The notes under the pieces are model-generated. The model had not been told where the DNA came from and did no database searches. It was given only the letters and a program-made list of their open reading frames with translations. 18,824 bases of DNA, taken from contig DITX01000074.1 of assembly GCA_002422225.1 (NCBI GenBank), positions 1 to 18,824 on the forward strand, written 5' to 3'. This stretch comes from Gammaproteobacteria bacterium UBA6173 (GTDB lineage: Bacteria; Pseudomonadota; Gammaproteobacteria; Pseudomonadales; Pseudohongiellaceae). Positions 16,120 to 18,824 of this stretch are shown here, one piece after another (position 1 is the stretch's first letter; every line of letters starts with the position of its first letter). Both the position numbers and the translations under genes were made by a program.

Positions 16120-16148
16120 TTGTCCTGTGACCATGTGGCTGCCATAAT
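16120..16148 (+). promoter_or_regulatory. Candidate sigma-70 promoter for the 79-residue gene
   Basis: TTGTCC at 16120-16125 is separated by 17 bases from CATAAT at 16143-16148. The predicted start near 16155 gives a leader of about 45 bases before the ATG at 16201. AAGGAG at 16188-16193 is a strong ribosome site seven bases before that ATG. Confidence 0.5.
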
Positions 16149-16200
16149 CGGGCGCGGCGAAACAACAAAAACAGCGCAGTAGCGGGAAAGGAGAGCATCA

Positions 16201-16440
16201 ATGAACAGATTGCTTGGCATGGTGATGTTGGTGTTGGCGGTGGTGTGTTTACTAGCAGCGGTGCTGACGGTGATCAACCTAGGGTTTATTGTGATGCGCC
16301 CGGATTCGATTTCAGTTGTGAATACATTGGTAGGACAATTTGTGGTGATTGTGGGGGCGTTGGTACTTGCCAGACTGTTGTCCGAAGCAGGAAAAGCAAA
16401 ACTGAGGGCCTCGGATCACACAAATCGTGGCAAGTTGTGA
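16201..16440 (+). CDS. Small inner-membrane protein of two helices
   Basis: A 79-residue protein with one long hydrophobic helix near 4-31 (LLGMVMLVLAVVCLLAAVLT then VINLGFIV), a short polar turn (RPDSISVVNT) and a second helix near 42-60 (LVGQFVVIVGALVLARLL), ending in a basic tail (RASDHTNRGKL). The strong Shine-Dalgarno sequence and upstream promoter make it a credible gene. The topology of two helices with short loops resembles LapA/DUF1049-type small proteins, but I cannot confirm the family. The gene lies 62 bases upstream of ribF. In many gammaproteobacteria murJ precedes ribF; here it does not. Confidence 0.75.
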   Translation: MNRLLGMVMLVLAVVCLLAAVLTVINLGFIVMRPDSISVVNTLVGQFVVIVGALVLARLLSEAGKAKLRASDHTNRGKL

Positions 16441-16470
16441 ATTCGAGGCAGATTTTTCCTGCTTACGCGC

Positions 16471-16476
16471 TATAAT
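16471..16476 (+). promoter_or_regulatory. -10 element of the ribF-ileS promoter
   Basis: A perfect TATAAT lies 26 bases before the ribF ATG. No convincing -35 lies 16-18 bases upstream, so the promoter may depend on an activator or be weak. No FMN riboswitch is recognisable in the short leader. Confidence 0.5.
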
Positions 16477-16502
16477 CCGGCTTTTTTCAAGATGCCAGAC
16501 TC

Positions 16503-17504
16503 ATGAAGGTAATAACTGAGGCCGACGCTTTTCCTGATTGCGCGCGTGGGTGTGTCGCAACAATAGGAAAATTTGACGGTGTTCATTTGGGACATCAACA
16601 GATTGTCAGCCAACTGCTGTCAAAGTCTGCACAGTTCGCTGTGCCCTCCGTGGTTATTGTGATTGAACCGCATCCGGAAGAGTTTTTTGCCAGCAGCCCG
16701 CGAGCATGTCCCCCTCGCTTGAGTGAGGCGCCTGAGAAAGTAGCGTTGCTGGGTGCCATGGGTGTTGACTACGTCTATGTGATGCGCTTCGATGCTGTCT
16801 TGAGCCAACAAAGCCCTGAGTCGTATATCGAGCAGCGACTGATAGCCGGTTTGAACATTAAAAGCCTGATTGTGGGTAATGATTTCAGGTTTGGACATAA
16901 ACGGACAGGTGATTTTGCACTGCTCAAACGGTACGGTGAACATTTTGGATTTGAAGTGGTGCAGACTGAAAGCTGCTTCTATGACGGCGTCAGAGTTAGC
17001 AGCACATACGTTCGAGACTGCTTGTTACGCGCTGAATTTGAAAAGGTAGCCCGCTTATTGGGGCGGCCTTATGCAATTGCCGGTAAAGTGGTTAAAGGCC
17101 GGCAACTGGGTCGGACATTAGGATTTCCCACGTGCAACCTGGCGCTTAATCGAAAGAATATTCCCTTGCATGGGGTGTATGCATGTAAAGCGCAGATTGT
17201 AACGGCGTCTGGCGTGCTCATCGATGCCAAAGGCGCGGCCAATATAGGCTATCGGCCTTCGGTAGATGAGCCTGATTCAGGTGATCGTATGACCAACGAA
17301 GCCTGGCTTGAAGTCCACCTGCTGGACTTTGACAAAGACATTTATGAAGCGCAGATGACGGTAGTTTTTTGCCACTTCATCCGTGCGGAACAGAAATTTG
17401 AATCGTTGCAGGCTCTTACTCAACAAATTGACAGCGATGTTCAACAGGTTCGGGCATATTTCCAGACTGAAAGCACAGGAGTTAACAGCAAGTTCCATGA
17501 CTGA
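16503..17504 (+). CDS. ribF: Bifunctional riboflavin kinase/FAD synthetase
   Basis: A 333-residue RibF, which converts riboflavin to FMN and then FAD in the cytoplasm. The N-terminal nucleotidyltransferase domain has GKFDGVHLGH (residues 22-31), VGNDFRFGHKRTGD (124-137) and SSTYVRDCL (167-174). The C-terminal riboflavin kinase domain has GRTLGFPTCNL (203-213) with the GFPTxN signature, PLHGVYACK, and WLEVHLLDFDKDIYE near 269-281. Length and motif order fit the family. The ATG at 16503 gives the expected N-terminus. The stop at 17502-17504 lies inside the start of ileS, an eight-base overlap, which agrees with the ribF-ileS order of gammaproteobacteria. Confidence 0.97.
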   Translation: MKVITEADAFPDCARGCVATIGKFDGVHLGHQQIVSQLLSKSAQFAVPSVVIVIEPHPEEFFASSPRACPPRLSEAPEKVALLGAMGVDYVYVMRFDAVLSQQSPESYIEQRLIAGLNIKSLIVGNDFRFGHKRTGDFALLKRYGEHFGFEVVQTESCFYDGVRVSSTYVRDCLLRAEFEKVARLLGRPYAIAGKVVKGRQLGRTLGFPTCNLALNRKNIPLHGVYACKAQIVTASGVLIDAKGAANIGYRPSVDEPDSGDRMTNEAWLEVHLLDFDKDIYEAQMTVVFCHFIRAEQKFESLQALTQQIDSDVQQVRAYFQTESTGVNSKFHD

Positions 17505-18824
17505 CTACAAACATACCTTGAATCTGCCACAAACCGAATTTGCTATGAAAGCCAGTCTGGCTCAGCGTGAGCCTGCCATGTTGAAACACTGGCAAGACAT
17601 GGACTTGTATGGCCGAATTCGTCAGCAGAGCGCTGGTCGACCGTCATTTATACTTCATGACGGCCCGCCTTATGCCAATGGTGATCTGCATCTGGGTCAT
17701 GCGGTCAACAAATCGCTCAAGGATATGATTATCAAGTCGCGTACCCTGTTGGGTTTTGATGCGCCCTATGTCCCCGGCTGGGATTGTCATGGTCTGCCTA
17801 TTGAGCACAATGTTGAAAAGAAAAAGGGCAAAGCCGGTCAAAAAATCTCGTATGCCGAGTTCCGCAAAGCCTGTCGTGAGTATGCTGCCAGTCAAGTAGA
17901 AAACCAAAAAAAGGACTTTGTCCGACTCGGGGTCTTGGGCGACTGGGATAAGCCGTATCTCACCATGAATTTTGCGACGGAAGCCAATATTGTTCGGGCC
18001 TTGGGCCGTATTGTTGAAAATGGCCATCTGGTAAAAGGCTTCAAGCCAGTTTACTGGAGTGTTGTGGGTGCCTCTGCGCTGGCGGAAGCAGAAGTTGAAT
18101 ATCAGGACAAACAGTCCTATACCATCGATGTGCGTTTTGCAGCGGTTGAACCCGCGCGCTGGCTGCATACATTTGGTGTGTCTGACGCACTGACCTTGCC
18201 GTTGTCTGTGGTGATCTGGACAACCACACCATGGACACTGCCCGCCAACCAGGCGGTATGCCTGAATGGCGACTTGGACTACGCATTGTTGCGTTGCACT
18301 GTGTCAGAGGAGCAGGGGGAAGAATTGCTGGTGATTGCAGCTGACCTGCAGGATGAGGTGATGGCTCGTTATGATGTTGAATCTGTTGAGCGCCTTGGTG
18401 TTGCCAAGGGTGCCGCCTTTGAACGTGCGTTGTTAAAACACCCGTTTGTGGATCGCCAGGTGCCGGTTTTGTTAGGCGATCATGTGACAACCGATGCTGG
18501 TACCGGCGCAGTTCACACTGCCCCTGATCATGGTATGGAAGACTTTGTGGTGGGTCAGGCCTATGGGTTGGGCACACTGAATTTGTTGGATGATCACGGC
18601 GTGTTCAGTGCGGCGTCCGGTGAAGTAGCCGGCGATCACGTGTACAAAGTGGACGAGAAAATTCTCGACATACTCAAGCGGGAAAGCGCGCTGGTAGCCG
18701 TCAAAAAAATCACCCACAGCTATCCACACTGCTGGCGTACCAAAACACCCTTGATCTACCGTGCAACACCACAATGGTTTATCAGCATGACCGAAAAAGG
18801 TCTGCTTAACAGCGCGCTGGAAGC
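17497..18824 (+). CDS. ileS: Isoleucyl-tRNA synthetase, N-terminal part (3' end outside window)
   Basis: The first 442 residues of a class I isoleucyl-tRNA synthetase. The catalytic HIGH motif is HLGH at 65-68 within GPPYANGDLHLGHAVNK. The PGWDCHGLPIEH block (93-104) follows. The editing (CP1) domain shows WTTTPWTLPANQAV near 241-254 and GTGAVHTAPDHGMEDF near 340. The KMSKS loop and C-terminal anticodon domain lie beyond the window. In the segment KPVYWSVVGASALAEAEVEY near residues 183-202, a WCxxC pair found in the well-known E. coli enzyme is replaced by WSVVG. The start at 17497 overlaps ribF by eight bases; AGGAG at 17477-17481 is rather far away, so translation is probably coupled to ribF. 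Confidence 0.97.
   Translation, partial: MTDYKHTLNLPQTEFAMKASLAQREPAMLKHWQDMDLYGRIRQQSAGRPSFILHDGPPYANGDLHLGHAVNKSLKDMIIKSRTLLGFDAPYVPGWDCHGLPIEHNVEKKKGKAGQKISYAEFRKACREYAASQVENQKKDFVRLGVLGDWDKPYLTMNFATEANIVRALGRIVENGHLVKGFKPVYWSVVGASALAEAEVEYQDKQSYTIDVRFAAVEPARWLHTFGVSDALTLPLSVVIWTTTPWTLPANQAVCLNGDLDYALLRCTVSEEQGEELLVIAADLQDEVMARYDVESVERLGVAKGAAFERALLKHPFVDRQVPVLLGDHVTTDAGTGAVHTAPDHGMEDFVVGQAYGLGTLNLLDDHGVFSAASGEVAGDHVYKVDEKILDILKRESALVAVKKITHSYPHCWRTKTPLIYRATPQWFISMTEKGLLNSALE

Noticed and set aside
16026..16277. N-terminal extension of the small membrane protein (minus strand)
   Set aside because: The extra 84 residues have odd composition and overlap the promoter and start of the divergent 79-residue gene. 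The ATG at 16025 with AAGGGA is better.
16441..16502. FMN riboswitch upstream of ribF
   Set aside because: The leader of about 26 bases after the -10 is far too short to hold an FMN aptamer, and none of its conserved blocks is seen.
1..18824. CRISPR arrays, tRNA, rRNA or transposon ends
   Set aside because: No regularly spaced direct repeats, no tRNA cloverleaf with conserved T-loop, and no transposase motif were seen.

Overview
The window looks like a chromosomal segment of a mid-GC, free-living gammaproteobacterium. The evidence is the ribF-ileS junction, a PII protein with the classical uridylylation loop, a RegB/RegA (PrrBA, RoxSR) redox two-component pair, an RND efflux pair, and promoters resembling sigma-70 sites. 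The species cannot be named from sequence alone. There is no rRNA, tRNA, CRISPR array, insertion sequence or phage gene.

Layout. (1) 1-3462, plus strand: the end of a MoxR-type AAA+ ATPase, a DUF58 protein and a BatA-type von Willebrand A membrane protein, tightly packed as one operon. (2) 3463-3731: a structured intergenic stretch ending in a strong bidirectional terminator between convergent operons. (3) 3732-8017, minus strand: an RND efflux permease and its membrane-fusion adaptor, with a 4-base stop/start overlap and no outer-membrane channel gene nearby. (4) 8329-10211, minus strand: a RegB-like sensor kinase and RegA-like regulator, also joined by a 4-base overlap and lying 311 bases upstream of the efflux genes in the same direction. 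(5) 10241-12067, plus strand: a methyltransferase fused to a GNAT-like acyltransferase, transcribed divergently from regB through what look like overlapping, possibly leaderless promoters. (6) 12174-13983, plus strand: a BlaI/MecI-type repressor, a 96-residue membrane protein resembling only the N-terminus of a BlaR1/M56 sensor protease, and a predicted outer-membrane beta-barrel protein. (7) 13992-14146: a short reading frame apparently broken by one missing G. (8) 14251-16025, minus strand: a PII protein without amtB, a secreted alpha/beta hydrolase and a small two-helix membrane protein. (9) 16201-18824, plus strand: a 79-residue membrane protein, ribF, and the start of ileS.

How the parts may work together. 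The MoxR/DUF58/BatA genes probably form a chaperone and envelope-associated vWA complex. The RegBA pair senses the quinone or respiratory state, and its position suggests, without proving, that it controls the adjacent efflux pair. The BlaI-like repressor has lost the usual protease partner, so its signal must reach it another way if it is still inducible. ribF and ileS are the most conventional housekeeping block. The most unusual points are the methyltransferase-GNAT fusion, the protease-less BlaI/M56 remnant beside a beta-barrel gene, the shared regB/fusion promoter, and the possible 51-residue frameshifted gene.
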